Shown: positions 1-7,588 of the stretch, one piece after another
How positions within the stretch are numbered: the first letter of the stretch is position 1
How the letters are laid out: the number at the start of each line of letters is the position of its first letter
From: DAIRET01 sp036795455
GTDB taxonomy: Bacteria > Bacteroidota > Ignavibacteria > Ignavibacteriales > Ignavibacteriaceae
Direction of reading: 5' to 3'
DNA: 16,484 nucleotides
Assembly: GCA_036795455.1 (NCBI GenBank)
Contig: DAIRET010000055.1
Location: 1 to 16,484, forward strand
Notes under the pieces: generated by a model
The model's input: the letters and a program-made list of their open reading frames with translations, nothing else
Told to the model about the DNA's origin: nothing
Databases searched by the model: none
Translations under genes and position numbers: made by a program

Positions 1-33
1 GCTGATTTATTATAACAGTTCATAATAATCAGC
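1..33 (-). terminator. Hairpin downstream of the GHL10 gene, possible terminator
   Basis: An imperfect inverted repeat has arms at 1-13 and 22-33, 12 base pairs with one bulged T at position 8 and an 8-base loop. It begins about 40 bases past the stop codon of the minus-strand gene at 73-1560. The bases that would follow the stem on the minus strand lie outside the window, so a U-tract cannot be checked. No coding feature is visible in 1-72. Confidence 0.4.
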
Positions 34-72
34 GTCCCATTCCTACCTCTCGCTTTCATATGGTATCTGGGT

Positions 73-1560
73 TTATTCTACTTTTACTACAACCCCCGTG
101 CATTCGTTATTCAATCTGTCCAGAGAAGCTATAACAAATACAGGTTTTTCACCATCCTTTAATTGAACACGGTATCTTTTTCTTTCACCGTTTACAATTT
201 CAAGAATATTTCCCGGGTTGTTTTTATTCAAATCTTCCTCTGATCTGAACTTGTAAATAATGTATCTATGCGGAACCTCTCCATCAACTGCCGGTTCAGG
301 TTTTTCCCACGTTAAAATAACACTAATTGAATCCTTTGTAAGTTTAACATTAACCGGTGAAAGAGGGGGAATACTTTCCTTCCAGGGCATAAGAGGGGTA
401 AGAGCAGGGTAGCTGTAAAAATTATTCTTCAAAGTATCGGCAAGCTCATTATTAGCTGCTGTAATTGATGATGAACTGAAAAACACAGAGCCGTGAACGT
501 TAGGTGTTTCTCGATTCATTCTAAGTTGATTCCCCAGTTCGTCTTTATTGCCTGATTGTCTTCTACCGAAAAACCGGCTTGAAAAATGTCCTATATATAA
601 ATGAACATCTTTTGTAACGGAAGCCCACCATGGTAAAAGTTTTCTATACGCTGCTTTATCGTGATCCATTTCCCAGTATAGTTGTGGATTAACGTAATCA
701 ACCGTTTTGTCTTTAATCCATGTAAGCGGGTCGCAGTAAAGTACCGAGAATGAGTTCAAACCTTGTGTACCGGCATATTTATTCTCTACGATTCCAAATG
801 GACTGATTCCGAATTTTATTCTCGGGTTAACTACTTTGATTACATTATAAATACTTGCCATAAGTGAGTTTACATTATATCTTCGCCAGTCGTCAATATC
901 AGTAAACCCGGCATTATATTTTTTAAAAGTTGCTGCATCTTCTGTAGAAACTTTTGGTGAGTAGGGATAAAAGTAATCGTCAAAATGTAAACCGTCTATA
1001 TCGTAGCGTGTAATAATGTCGGTAACAATTTTTAAAATGTAATCTTTAACAGCGGGGTTGCCGGGGTCAAGCATTTTATACTTTCCGAATTCCAATATCC
1101 ATTCAGGGTGTAATTCTGAAACATGATTTGATGCGGTTTTATAATCCCCAACATTCTTAACCGAACGGTAAGGATTTAACCATGCGTGGAGTTCCATCCC
1201 TCTTCTATGTGCTTCAGAAATTGCAAATTCAAGCGGGTCATAATATGGAGAAGGAGATTTACCCTGTTCGCCTGTAAGCCATCGGGACCATGGTTCGTAG
1301 TAAGAATTGTATAATGCATCGCATTCGGTTCTTACCTGGAATATAACGGCATTTATACCGGCTTTTTCAAGTCTATCGAAAATTGTAACAAGTTCATTTA
1401 TCTGTTCGCCTGAAGACGCATTCCTATTTTTAGGCCAGTCAATATTTGCTACTGTTGCAACCCATGCACCGCGGAATTCATATTTTGGTATTGTGGTTTG
1501 AGCAATAACTATTTGAAATAAAACAATAATAAGTAAAAGAGGGGTTACTATGTATTTCAT
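73..1560 (-). CDS. Secreted GHL10-family (DUF187) glycoside-hydrolase-like protein
   Basis: The 495-residue protein has an N-terminal signal peptide (hydrophobic residues 5-19, likely cleavage after Ala20). A GHL10/DUF187 TIM-barrel domain follows. Family hallmarks are RGAWVATVANIDWP (30-43), an HAWLNPYR segment (125-132), DGLHFDDYFYPY (189-200) with acidic residues in the expected active-site region, FGISPFG (250-256) and NPQLYWE (291-297). A fibronectin-III-like segment occupies about residues 400-495 (PPLSPVNVKL, then LTWEKP). Characterised relatives include E. coli DigH (YddW), which acts on stripped peptidoglycan glycan strands, so an envelope glycan is a reasonable substrate here, by inference. 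The ATG is preceded by a GGAAC-like ribosome site and sits directly before the signal peptide. The exact substrate cannot be read from the sequence. Confidence 0.88.
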   Translation of the reverse strand: MKYIVTPLLLIIVLFQIVIAQTTIPKYEFRGAWVATVANIDWPKNRNASSGEQINELVTIFDRLEKAGINAVIFQVRTECDALYNSYYEPWSRWLTGEQGKSPSPYYDPLEFAISEAHRRGMELHAWLNPYRSVKNVGDYKTASNHVSELHPEWILEFGKYKMLDPGNPAVKDYILKIVTDIITRYDIDGLHFDDYFYPYSPKVSTEDAATFKKYNAGFTDIDDWRRYNVNSLMASIYNVIKVVNPRIKFGISPFGIVENKYAGTQGLNSFSVLYCDPLTWIKDKTVDYVNPQLYWEMDHDKAAYRKLLPWWASVTKDVHLYIGHFSSRFFGRRQSGNKDELGNQLRMNRETPNVHGSVFFSSSSITAANNELADTLKNNFYSYPALTPLMPWKESIPPLSPVNVKLTKDSISVILTWEKPEPAVDGEVPHRYIIYKFRSEEDLNKNNPGNILEIVNGERKRYRVQLKDGEKPVFVIASLDRLNNECTGVVVKVE

Positions 1561-1601
1561 ATCTGTTCCATAATGATTAATTGTACTATAAAATTAAAGG
1601 T

Positions 1602-1632
1602 TAAAGTTAATAGTTGAGAGACTGCTTCACAA
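1602..1632 (-). promoter_or_regulatory. Possible Bacteroidetes-type promoter for the GHL10 gene
   Basis: On the minus strand a TTG (1630-1632) is followed after 20 bases by TAACTTTA (1602-1609), one mismatch from the Bacteroidetes -7 element TAnnTTTG. The element lies about 40 bases upstream of the ATG. The match is short and could occur by chance in AT-rich DNA. Confidence 0.25.
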
Positions 1633-1699
1633 GAATAATCGTACTTCGACGGAATATTAATCTAAATTCGGGTAGTTTGATACGGAAAAAATAATACTA

Positions 1700-2410
1700 C
1701 TATTCTTTAATGCACCGCACCGAAAAGGCAAGCTCTTTGCTGCTTGAAGGATCAAGATAAGCACCGTATGAATCACTCCGCCAGGTTGTACCGATATCGA
1801 GATTCAATGCATCATTCTTCCCGGTTTCAGTTGACGACCAGTATGCAGCGTTGCTTGAAAAATTTATAAAAAAGAATGAAGTGTCTTCATCAGTGTAATC
1901 CATGCAGCACCATCCTCCGAATAGTGCATTAAAACCACTGCTTCCCCCTTCGGCTAATTCTTTTTGAACGGCTTCGGAGTTATATCCTTTTCCACCGGTA
2001 AATGAAAGTAAAATAGAAAAGTCATCTTCCGTTGGTACTCTGAATCCTTCCGGGCATAAACCGCGCGGGTCATTAACTGCATACCAGTTGTAAAGTTTAC
2101 CGGTTGTTTTACTTATTGCCGGGTCATTATTGTAGTCGGCACATGCCGGAGTTTTTTCTTTCCCGGATTTCAACCATTCTTCGTATGTTGTAAAAACATG
2201 AATCTTGTCGCCGTTTCTAAATTCGGTTACACTAAGGTTTTCAGTCATCCAGGTCTGGCTTCCGATAACAACTGTTTTTTCTATTTGATTTTTGTCTTGT
2301 TGAGAAAGCGAATCGTACCGGGATGAATAATACACAGTAGAGCCATACAAATAGATAATGTTTAAATATACAACTATTAGAGTCAGAAGTGTTTTCTTAA
2401 CTATTTTCAT
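1700..2410 (-). CDS. Secreted FISUMP-domain (Fib_succ_major) protein
   Basis: The 236-residue protein starts with a signal peptide (MKIVKKTLLTLIVVYLNIIY, then LYGS). It carries the 'Fibrobacter succinogenes major paralogous' domain from about residue 45 to the end. Typical elements are VVIGSQTWMTENL (47-59), GKLYNWYAV (104-112), CPEGFRVPTEDD (119-130), YWSSTE (190-195) and the terminal AFSVRCIKE. Such domains occur in surface or secreted proteins of Fibrobacteres and Bacteroidota, and their biochemical role is largely undefined. Cysteines at 90, 119, 168, 169 and 233 could form disulfides after export. A strong AGGAG site sits just before the ATG. There is no T9SS tail and no lipobox, so it is probably periplasmic or released. 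Confidence 0.87.
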   Translation of the reverse strand: MKIVKKTLLTLIVVYLNIIYLYGSTVYYSSRYDSLSQQDKNQIEKTVVIGSQTWMTENLSVTEFRNGDKIHVFTTYEEWLKSGKEKTPACADYNNDPAISKTTGKLYNWYAVNDPRGLCPEGFRVPTEDDFSILLSFTGGKGYNSEAVQKELAEGGSSGFNALFGGWCCMDYTDEDTSFFFINFSSNAAYWSSTETGKNDALNLDIGTTWRSDSYGAYLDPSSSKELAFSVRCIKE

Positions 2411-2436
2411 TTTGGCTCCTTTGCAATTAAATAAAT

Positions 2437-2466
2437 CCGGGCAGGTTTATATTCCAGCCTGCCCGG
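2437..2466 (-). terminator. Strong hairpin terminator after the T9SS protein gene
   Basis: A perfect 9-base-pair GC-rich stem pairs 2437-2445 (ccgggcagg) with 2458-2466 (cctgcccgg) around a 12-base loop. It starts 45 bases downstream of the stop of the gene at 2511-4172. On the minus strand it is followed by a T-rich ATTTATTTAATT run. It lies 27 bases upstream of the FISUMP start codon, which implies that gene either has its own promoter or receives read-through. Confidence 0.72.
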
Positions 2467-2510
2467 GGGACTAAATCCTATAACTATTTTATACAGAAAA
2501 ATTATGTATT

Positions 2511-4172
2511 CTATTTAAGAAGCGATAATTTTTTTGTTTGGGTAAAATTATCCGCTTGCAGTCTGTATAAATAAATTCCGCTTGGTAAATTAGAAGCGTT
2601 AAAATTTACAGAGTAATTACCGGCAGGTTTAACTTCATCAACAAGTTTAACTACTTCTTCACCTAACAAGTTGAAAACAGATAATTTTATTGCCGATTCT
2701 TTCGGTACCGAGAATTCAATTTTTGTATTTGGATTGAAAGGATTCGGATAATTCTGTCCTAATGCAAAACTTTCGGGAGAAAAATCTTTTTCGTTTATTC
2801 CCGTTCCTGTTTCCGATTCAATCATCCAGACATAAGCATCTTCTGCCCACACGCTGAAGGATGTTCTGTAGTTGACAAAAACATACTCATTTTTACCATC
2901 TCCGTCCATATCTGCGGCGGGGCATCCATAAAAGAATCTCGGTTCGATAGTTGGTGTTGCAGTTGGAGAAATGCCGCTGTGTTCAAAAACATCAAAAGCG
3001 ATATTTACATCCCAGCTATCCCAAACAGCAGGATCACCGGAGCCTTTGTATTCAACATCAAATATTTGTCCGTTGGTTTCACCGCCTATCATAAGGCTTA
3101 ATTTACCGTCTTTGTCTGTATCGTAAATCCACAAAGTTCTGAATTTACCACCTGCATTAACCGGTATTTGTCCTAATATTTTAACATCAGCCGGTGTTAT
3201 TTGAGAAACGTCCGTAATGTTAGAGATAACAAAGATAGTATTATCCTGCTCGGTTCCGGCAATGTATAGTTCGTTTACTCCGTCTCCGTTTACATCAGCA
3301 ACACGTACCGCATCAATTGCTCCGTAATCAACACCGGAAGACTGATAAATTGTTTCGAGACTATTTACCAGTTGATATGTATCCGGGCCTGTACATTCGA
3401 TAATATGAAGTGTTAAATAATTCCAGATAAGTGCATAAATTTCTTTTTTACCGTCTCCGTCAAGGTCGCCTGTAGTAACACTATATAATGAACCACCTGA
3501 TAACCCGCTCAAAGAATATTCAACAGCCCATGTAGCAAATCCGGAAAATTCACCGTCAACTGAAACTACCAATACCTGCTGTCCATTTACACCCTGACGA
3601 ATTCCAACTATTAATTCATTTCTGCCATCGTTGTCTATATCTTCAATAACTAAGCTATAAGGTCTGAAATCGACACTATTCGGCAGATCAAAATTCCATT
3701 CGGCAGTTGCCGTATTAACATCACCCGAGTAGTTGCCGTATTTATTTTCACCCTGAACACCATTCCATTGAAAAGCCCACAATCTTGAAGGATTCGGGTT
3801 AATATCCGATTGAGAAGGAAGTGTAAGTACTATTTCCGGTATGTCGTTTCCATCAAGGTCTCCAACTGCAATACCGGCGAAAGTGTTAGCTTTTACCGGG
3901 TATTTCCAAGACCAAACTAATTCATAAGTATTATCACCATTTGCTTCATACATTAGAATATAATTTTCATCATAATCGGTATATGCACATAAGAATTCAC
4001 CTTTTCCATCGTTATCAGTATCGAACCCGGCTTTCACTATAGCCAATTCCGAACCAACCTGTGGTTCTTGAAACGGTAATTGATTCATTGTCCATACAAG
4101 GTTATATGCGTTTTGTGCCGTCAACACTTGAAAGAATGATATAAGAACAAATAATAAGAAAGTTTTTTTCAT
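2511..4172 (-). CDS. T9SS-exported FG-GAP/VCBS repeat protein, likely beta-propeller
   Basis: The 553-residue protein has a signal peptide ending near Ala19-Gln20, a repeat region, and a type IX sorting domain. Seven acidic DxDxDG-like loops recur at about residues 51, 105, 178, 236, 293, 351 and 421 (for example GDLDGDGKKEI at 235-245 and ADMDGDGKNEY at 420-430). The 54-73-residue spacing fits calcium-binding FG-GAP/VCBS blades, and seven of them suggest a seven-bladed propeller (inference). The C-terminal domain (about 468-553) runs from ALGQNYPNPFNPNTKIEFSVP to SGIYLYRLQ and ends in KKLSLLK. This is a type A T9SS signal that directs export through the outer membrane and release or anchoring at the surface. 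No enzymatic motif is visible, so binding or adhesion is likely. AGGAG lies seven bases before the ATG. Confidence 0.9.
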   Translation of the reverse strand: MKKTFLLFVLISFFQVLTAQNAYNLVWTMNQLPFQEPQVGSELAIVKAGFDTDNDGKGEFLCAYTDYDENYILMYEANGDNTYELVWSWKYPVKANTFAGIAVGDLDGNDIPEIVLTLPSQSDINPNPSRLWAFQWNGVQGENKYGNYSGDVNTATAEWNFDLPNSVDFRPYSLVIEDIDNDGRNELIVGIRQGVNGQQVLVVSVDGEFSGFATWAVEYSLSGLSGGSLYSVTTGDLDGDGKKEIYALIWNYLTLHIIECTGPDTYQLVNSLETIYQSSGVDYGAIDAVRVADVNGDGVNELYIAGTEQDNTIFVISNITDVSQITPADVKILGQIPVNAGGKFRTLWIYDTDKDGKLSLMIGGETNGQIFDVEYKGSGDPAVWDSWDVNIAFDVFEHSGISPTATPTIEPRFFYGCPAADMDGDGKNEYVFVNYRTSFSVWAEDAYVWMIESETGTGINEKDFSPESFALGQNYPNPFNPNTKIEFSVPKESAIKLSVFNLLGEEVVKLVDEVKPAGNYSVNFNASNLPSGIYLYRLQADNFTQTKKLSLLK

Positions 4173-4204
4173 ATGTTACTCCTAAAAAAAAACGATTAAA
4201 CAAT

Positions 4205-4254
4205 AGAGGTAAATAAATATGATTTGAAAATCACCTCTCAAATTTTCAAATCAT
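4205..4254 (-). promoter_or_regulatory. Perfect 13-bp hairpin with possible pseudoknot between two genes
   Basis: Positions 4219-4231 and 4242-4254 form a perfect 13-base-pair AT-rich inverted repeat with a 10-base loop. The loop contains acctct (4233-4238), the exact reverse complement of agaggt at 4205-4210 outside the stem, so loop and flank could pair as an H-type pseudoknot in minus-strand RNA. The element lies about 56 bases after the stop of the beta-barrel cytochrome gene and about 47 bases before the start of the T9SS gene. On the minus strand ATTTATTT follows the stem, so it could simply be a terminator. Confidence 0.5.
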
Positions 4255-4257
4255 TTA

Positions 4258-4277
4258 AGTCTGTATTTCTTCAGACT
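4258..4277 (-). terminator. Small hairpin after the beta-barrel cytochrome gene
   Basis: A 6-base-pair stem (agtctg 4258-4263 with cagact 4272-4277, 8-base loop) lies about 34 bases after the stop of the gene at 4311-5477. No strong U-tract follows it. It may act with the 13-base-pair hairpin immediately downstream to end the cytochrome operon. Confidence 0.25.
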
Positions 4278-4310
4278 AAAAATCAGAAACATGAATCCGT
4301 TAAAGAATTA

Positions 4311-5477
4311 CTAAAACGCCGATGCAACTCCAACAACCGCCATCCCGAACTTATTTGTAAAGTTGTATGTGTACTCCGCCATCATTCTAACATTTCTACG
4401 GAACATATAACCGATATGGGCAGTTGCAGATTTATAATTCAAGTCGATTTGATCCGATTCAATCCAGTTAAACAAACCGTTTGCGTACCATTTGCTGTTA
4501 TCTCCGTTAGGTGTATAGATTAACTCGGCAAAGGCTCCTTTTGTTTTGAATTCAGTTGATACGCCCACCGGGTTTTTATCTTTTCTAAAAACATATTGAG
4601 CATTTAACTCGATAATATCGTTGAAAGCAAGTGTTACGTCGGGTCCGAACATAGTAACGTCATTTTCAAAAGCAACATTACCTGCAACAAGTTCTTCTTT
4701 GCCGGCATACCCGAAACCACCGATACGAAGGTTCTCGCCGATATCCTGGGATACTCGTCCGAAAAAGTTTTTATATACATCGTTATCATAAATTTTGAAG
4801 CTGTTCGCCTTCCCGATGCCGTTCCCGTTTAATATTTCAAATGTCAAATCGGTTCCGGTTTCAAATCCGTATGTAAGCATTATTCCTCTATCATAAGCTA
4901 AGTTTGCGTTTGAAAAGCCGACGTTTGTTTTATAGATATGGTAGTCTTCAAATGTTAAACGGAGTTCCCGTTTAAAAAGAGGATCGGATACCTGGAACTG
5001 CCCGATATAAAAATCAAGGTCTGTTCCGAATAAATCGTTGAACATAATAAAAGCATCCTCTACACCTGCAACTTCACCCCGCTCGCTGAAGAAGAAATAA
5101 AAATAATATGCAACTTTGGATGAAAGGGAACCACCGGACATTATTTTCAAATAGTATGGTGCGGAAATGTCACTCGCTTTGGATTGTTTATGATTATACG
5201 TAATAAAACCGTCAAGTCTGAATGCCAACGGTATGTCTCTTATTAAAGTAAGTTCTTCATCGCCGGTATCAACGTAATACCTTGGAGCTTCTTTATCCGA
5301 AAGTTGAAAACCGTTCCCTGCAAATTCATCCCCGTACGGTTTTACACGGGGGAAAGGGGAGTGGCATGTCTGGCAGCTCATGTTATACTTTCTTGCAAAA
5401 GCCGGAATTGCCATTATCGTATCATTTAGAAAAGTGAAAAGAATGAGTGCAAACAATACAAAGGTTAAATTTTTCAT
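4311..5477 (-). CDS. Outer-membrane beta-barrel protein with an N-terminal monoheme CXXCH
   Basis: The 388-residue protein has a signal peptide (about 1-23), then one c-type heme motif, CQTCH at 35-39, in the context AFARKYNMSCQTCHSPFPRVKPYGDEF. This 'ARKY..SC..CH..FP....G..F..NG' signature marks a widespread but little-studied group of heme-tagged porin-like proteins. The rest alternates polar and hydrophobic strands separated by short turns (for example YYLKIMSGGSLSSKVAYYFYFFFSERG, AELIYTPNGDNSKW) and ends in Phe, as outer-membrane barrels usually do. It likely sits in the outer membrane with the heme at the periplasmic mouth (inference). AGGAGG at 5486-5491 overlaps the stop codon of the preceding multiheme cytochrome gene, with 12 bases between the genes, so the two are probably translationally coupled. 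Confidence 0.8.
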   Translation of the reverse strand: MKNLTFVLFALILFTFLNDTIMAIPAFARKYNMSCQTCHSPFPRVKPYGDEFAGNGFQLSDKEAPRYYVDTGDEELTLIRDIPLAFRLDGFITYNHKQSKASDISAPYYLKIMSGGSLSSKVAYYFYFFFSERGEVAGVEDAFIMFNDLFGTDLDFYIGQFQVSDPLFKRELRLTFEDYHIYKTNVGFSNANLAYDRGIMLTYGFETGTDLTFEILNGNGIGKANSFKIYDNDVYKNFFGRVSQDIGENLRIGGFGYAGKEELVAGNVAFENDVTMFGPDVTLAFNDIIELNAQYVFRKDKNPVGVSTEFKTKGAFAELIYTPNGDNSKWYANGLFNWIESDQIDLNYKSATAHIGYMFRRNVRMMAEYTYNFTNKFGMAVVGVASAF

Positions 5478-5485
5478 AATAATTT

Positions 5486-5491
5486 CCTCCT
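5486..5491 (-). promoter_or_regulatory. Ribosome binding site overlapping the upstream stop codon
   Basis: AGGAGG on the minus strand shares bases with the TAG stop (5490-5492) of the multiheme cytochrome gene and sits 8 bases before the ATG of the beta-barrel gene. This arrangement favours coupled translation of the pair. Confidence 0.65.
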
Positions 5492-6824
5492 AATCAAGTA
5501 CGGTAATTAATGTTGAATGTTCATTTACTTTTATTATTTGAGACTCTTCATCCGGGACGTTCAAAAATTCCGCAACCGGTTTTACAAGCAGTTGATAATT
5601 CAATACTGCTGTAATTTTCATTTCACCCGGCTCCACTGTAAATGGAAGATTGAACGTGAACGTTTCAATTTTAGTTTCTCTTGGTCCTATCCTGTAGTCA
5701 ACACCGAGCGAAGCAGTATTCCATTGTTGAATCGTCATTCTCCCTTGCGGATCGAAATACGGCATTCTGAATATCCTATTTCCCAAAGGAATACCATCTC
5801 TTTGAACACCCTTGAAATCCGGCAGCTCTTTTGCAATTCCCATATCCTGGTAAGCAAGTACGTCATCAGAGATAGTGTACTCTTCTCCTTTGAAACCTTT
5901 CTTATCAACTTTAAGGTGATAAACATTTCCTTTAGCATCCACAGCTTCAACATGAAGCCATAAAATTCTATCTTCAACTGAGCCGGTTGGGAATTTATGC
6001 CCGGTTTTCTGGTTGAATAATGCAACAGTAAAACGAACCGGTTCGCCCGGTTCAACTTCACGAATATCCGGATGAATGCGTAATTCTATAGTACCTTTTA
6101 CTTTCCCCGGGTCGTGAGCGCCGTGAAATAGATGCTGACGCGCATCGGGATATACAATTCCCATTTGTGCCGTACGTGATTCTGCTTTCGGCATATGGCA
6201 ATCCTGGCATTGCACTCCTTCTCTGGCGTATGGACCTTCTTTCCATTCAAGATGCGTTGATTTTACCCATATGTCGAACGGACTTTTTTCATTATGGCAG
6301 ATTCCGCAAAAATCACCTGACTTCAACAGAGGATTTGCCTCGATTTCATGAGCAGGAGAGGCAACACTTCCTTTGCGTGAATTGAATTTTGTTTTTCCTG
6401 GTCTCATTATGTAATTGAAGTTATATGGTGTGTCTCCTTCGAATCCTGTTATACTGTGGCAAGCCTCGCATGATACAGATTCGTTTGCGCGGGAATTTAA
6501 TTCCGGGCGGGGCGGCGGAACATCCCCTGCTAAATACGATAGAGGAGCATGACAACCGTTGCAGCCCGCTTTTACTTCCGCAACTTTTTCATCTTTTTCT
6601 GCATGGGGAACCGCAAGTTCAAAGTATTCTATTTCATCCCAGTGATGTGTATATGCCTGAGACATCATAGCCTGTTTCCATTGCTCGTAAAAATCGTTAT
6701 GGCAGGAAGTGCCGCAGTATTCAGGTTTTTGGAAATCCTCATACTTGAAAGAACCGAGTCCGCTTGCTTTCTGCGGGAAAAGCGGAATTGAAATTAAAGT
6801 AATAAGTAGTATCAGTTTTTTCAT
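5490..6824 (-). CDS. Periplasmic multiheme c-type cytochrome, cytochrome c554-like
   Basis: The 444-residue protein has a signal peptide (about 1-22) and five likely heme sites. Four are CXXCH (C88-H92, C119-H123, C173-H177, C206-H210). The first is CGTSCH (37-42), a CX3CH variant where relatives usually read CGxCH. Histidines at 60, 61, 74, 159, 191, 231, 234 and 237 are candidate distal ligands. From about 245 a beta-rich C-terminal domain begins (RIHPDIREVEPGEPVRFTV), including KTGHKFPTG (273-281), a motif often seen in multiheme cytochromes whose His may also bind heme. The N-terminal half resembles the cytochrome c554 family (Pfam Cytochrom_C554). There is no membrane anchor beyond the signal peptide, so it should be a soluble or associated periplasmic electron carrier. 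It lies between a lipoprotein gene (21 bases upstream) and a heme-bearing barrel gene (12 bases downstream). A GGAG site precedes the ATG. Confidence 0.85.
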   Translation of the reverse strand: MKKLILLITLISIPLFPQKASGLGSFKYEDFQKPEYCGTSCHNDFYEQWKQAMMSQAYTHHWDEIEYFELAVPHAEKDEKVAEVKAGCNGCHAPLSYLAGDVPPPRPELNSRANESVSCEACHSITGFEGDTPYNFNYIMRPGKTKFNSRKGSVASPAHEIEANPLLKSGDFCGICHNEKSPFDIWVKSTHLEWKEGPYAREGVQCQDCHMPKAESRTAQMGIVYPDARQHLFHGAHDPGKVKGTIELRIHPDIREVEPGEPVRFTVALFNQKTGHKFPTGSVEDRILWLHVEAVDAKGNVYHLKVDKKGFKGEEYTISDDVLAYQDMGIAKELPDFKGVQRDGIPLGNRIFRMPYFDPQGRMTIQQWNTASLGVDYRIGPRETKIETFTFNLPFTVEPGEMKITAVLNYQLLVKPVAEFLNVPDEESQIIKVNEHSTLITVLD

Positions 6825-6845
6825 AAATTCTCCGTGGATTTTTAA

Positions 6846-7388
6846 TTATTTATCGTATCTCTTGCTCGTCCAGAGCGGTTTTCTGTAATTAAAATCATCA
6901 GGATTAAAAATAACAAGTGCGTCCATAGTAGGGATCTCTCTTTTAATTCCATCGTCACTAATAAAAGGCTGCATTCCGGTTACGATTCCAAATATTCTAA
7001 TAACTTTACCTTTATCAATTATTTCCAAATTTTGATCGATTCTTGTTTGTTTAATAAGTTCTTTATCTAAATGAACAATAAATCTGACAAGATAACCCTG
7101 ATTTGATCCACTTAATACAAATAAGTTTTCAAACTCTCCTAATGCGGGTTGATAATTTGCACTACCGATACATGATACTATTTTACCTTTATACTCATCA
7201 AGTTTGTTCATTACTTTTAGATTAGTAACATCGTAATCCGCACTATTAATATCTTTCCGAATTTTATTAATATCATATGGTTTAGAAGAAAAAGAGGTGT
7301 TAGTTTTATCAAAGTCTTCCATTAACGCTGAGCAAGATGAGAAAAACAGCATTCCTAAAATAGAAAAGAAATATAGGTACTTTGTCAT
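6846..7388 (-). CDS. Small lipoprotein of unknown function in the cytochrome operon
   Basis: The 180-residue protein has a lipoprotein signal peptide (MTKYLYFFSILGMLFFSSC) with Cys19 as the likely lipidated residue. The lipobox FSSC is looser than the consensus but acceptable in this lineage. The body (about 65-170) alternates beta strands and includes LDEYKGKIVSCIGSANY, GYLVRFIVHLD and GKVIRIFGIVTG. This pattern suggests an OB-fold-like small barrel, but that is a guess from strand layout and no family was recognised. There is no heme motif; the second Cys is in VSCIG. It is the first gene of an apparent operon with the pentaheme cytochrome and heme-bearing barrel, so an anchoring or assembly role at the outer membrane is possible. 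AAGGAG lies before the ATG. Confidence 0.75.
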   Translation of the reverse strand: MTKYLYFFSILGMLFFSSCSALMEDFDKTNTSFSSKPYDINKIRKDINSADYDVTNLKVMNKLDEYKGKIVSCIGSANYQPALGEFENLFVLSGSNQGYLVRFIVHLDKELIKQTRIDQNLEIIDKGKVIRIFGIVTGMQPFISDDGIKREIPTMDALVIFNPDDFNYRKPLWTSKRYDK

Positions 7389-7435
7389 ATTTGCTCCTTA
7401 ATTAATAAATGTATCGTTAGGTTAAAACTCCGGTG

Positions 7436-7465
7436 CAAAATACAAGTATTATCAATAAATGACAA
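7436..7465 (-). promoter_or_regulatory. Weak candidate promoter for the cytochrome operon
   Basis: On the minus strand TTG (7463-7465) is followed after about 20 bases by TATTTTG (7436-7442), which resembles but does not exactly match the Bacteroidetes -7 element TAnnTTTG. It lies about 50 bases upstream of the lipoprotein start. The segment 7389-7546 otherwise shows no feature apart from this and the ribosome site. Confidence 0.25.
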
Positions 7466-7546
7466 TAAAAAAGTAAAAAAATAGTAGAAGAAATTGCCTC
7501 GTAATTATTTTGTTATTCGGGCGGGGATTTTTAGAAAAGTTAAAAG

Positions 7547-7571
7547 AACGGCGGATTAAAACTCCGCCGTT
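7547..7571 (-). terminator. Rho-independent terminator after the HEAT-repeat gene
   Basis: A perfect 9-base-pair stem pairs aacggcgga (7547-7555) with tccgccgtt (7563-7571) around a 7-base loop. It starts 18 bases past the stop of the gene ending at 7589. On the minus strand CTTTTAACTTTTC follows, a reasonable U-rich tail. Confidence 0.78.
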
Positions 7572-7588
7572 ACTCTTGGAGAAGAATG

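Noticed and set aside
4224..4523. Plus-strand reading frame of 99 codons antisense to the beta-barrel cytochrome gene
   Set aside because: It has no ribosome site, an atypical composition, and overlaps a well-supported gene on the other strand.
5517..6791. Several short plus- and minus-strand frames inside the multiheme cytochrome gene
   Set aside because: The cytochrome frame is intact with signal peptide and heme motifs. The others are shadows with no recognisable domains.
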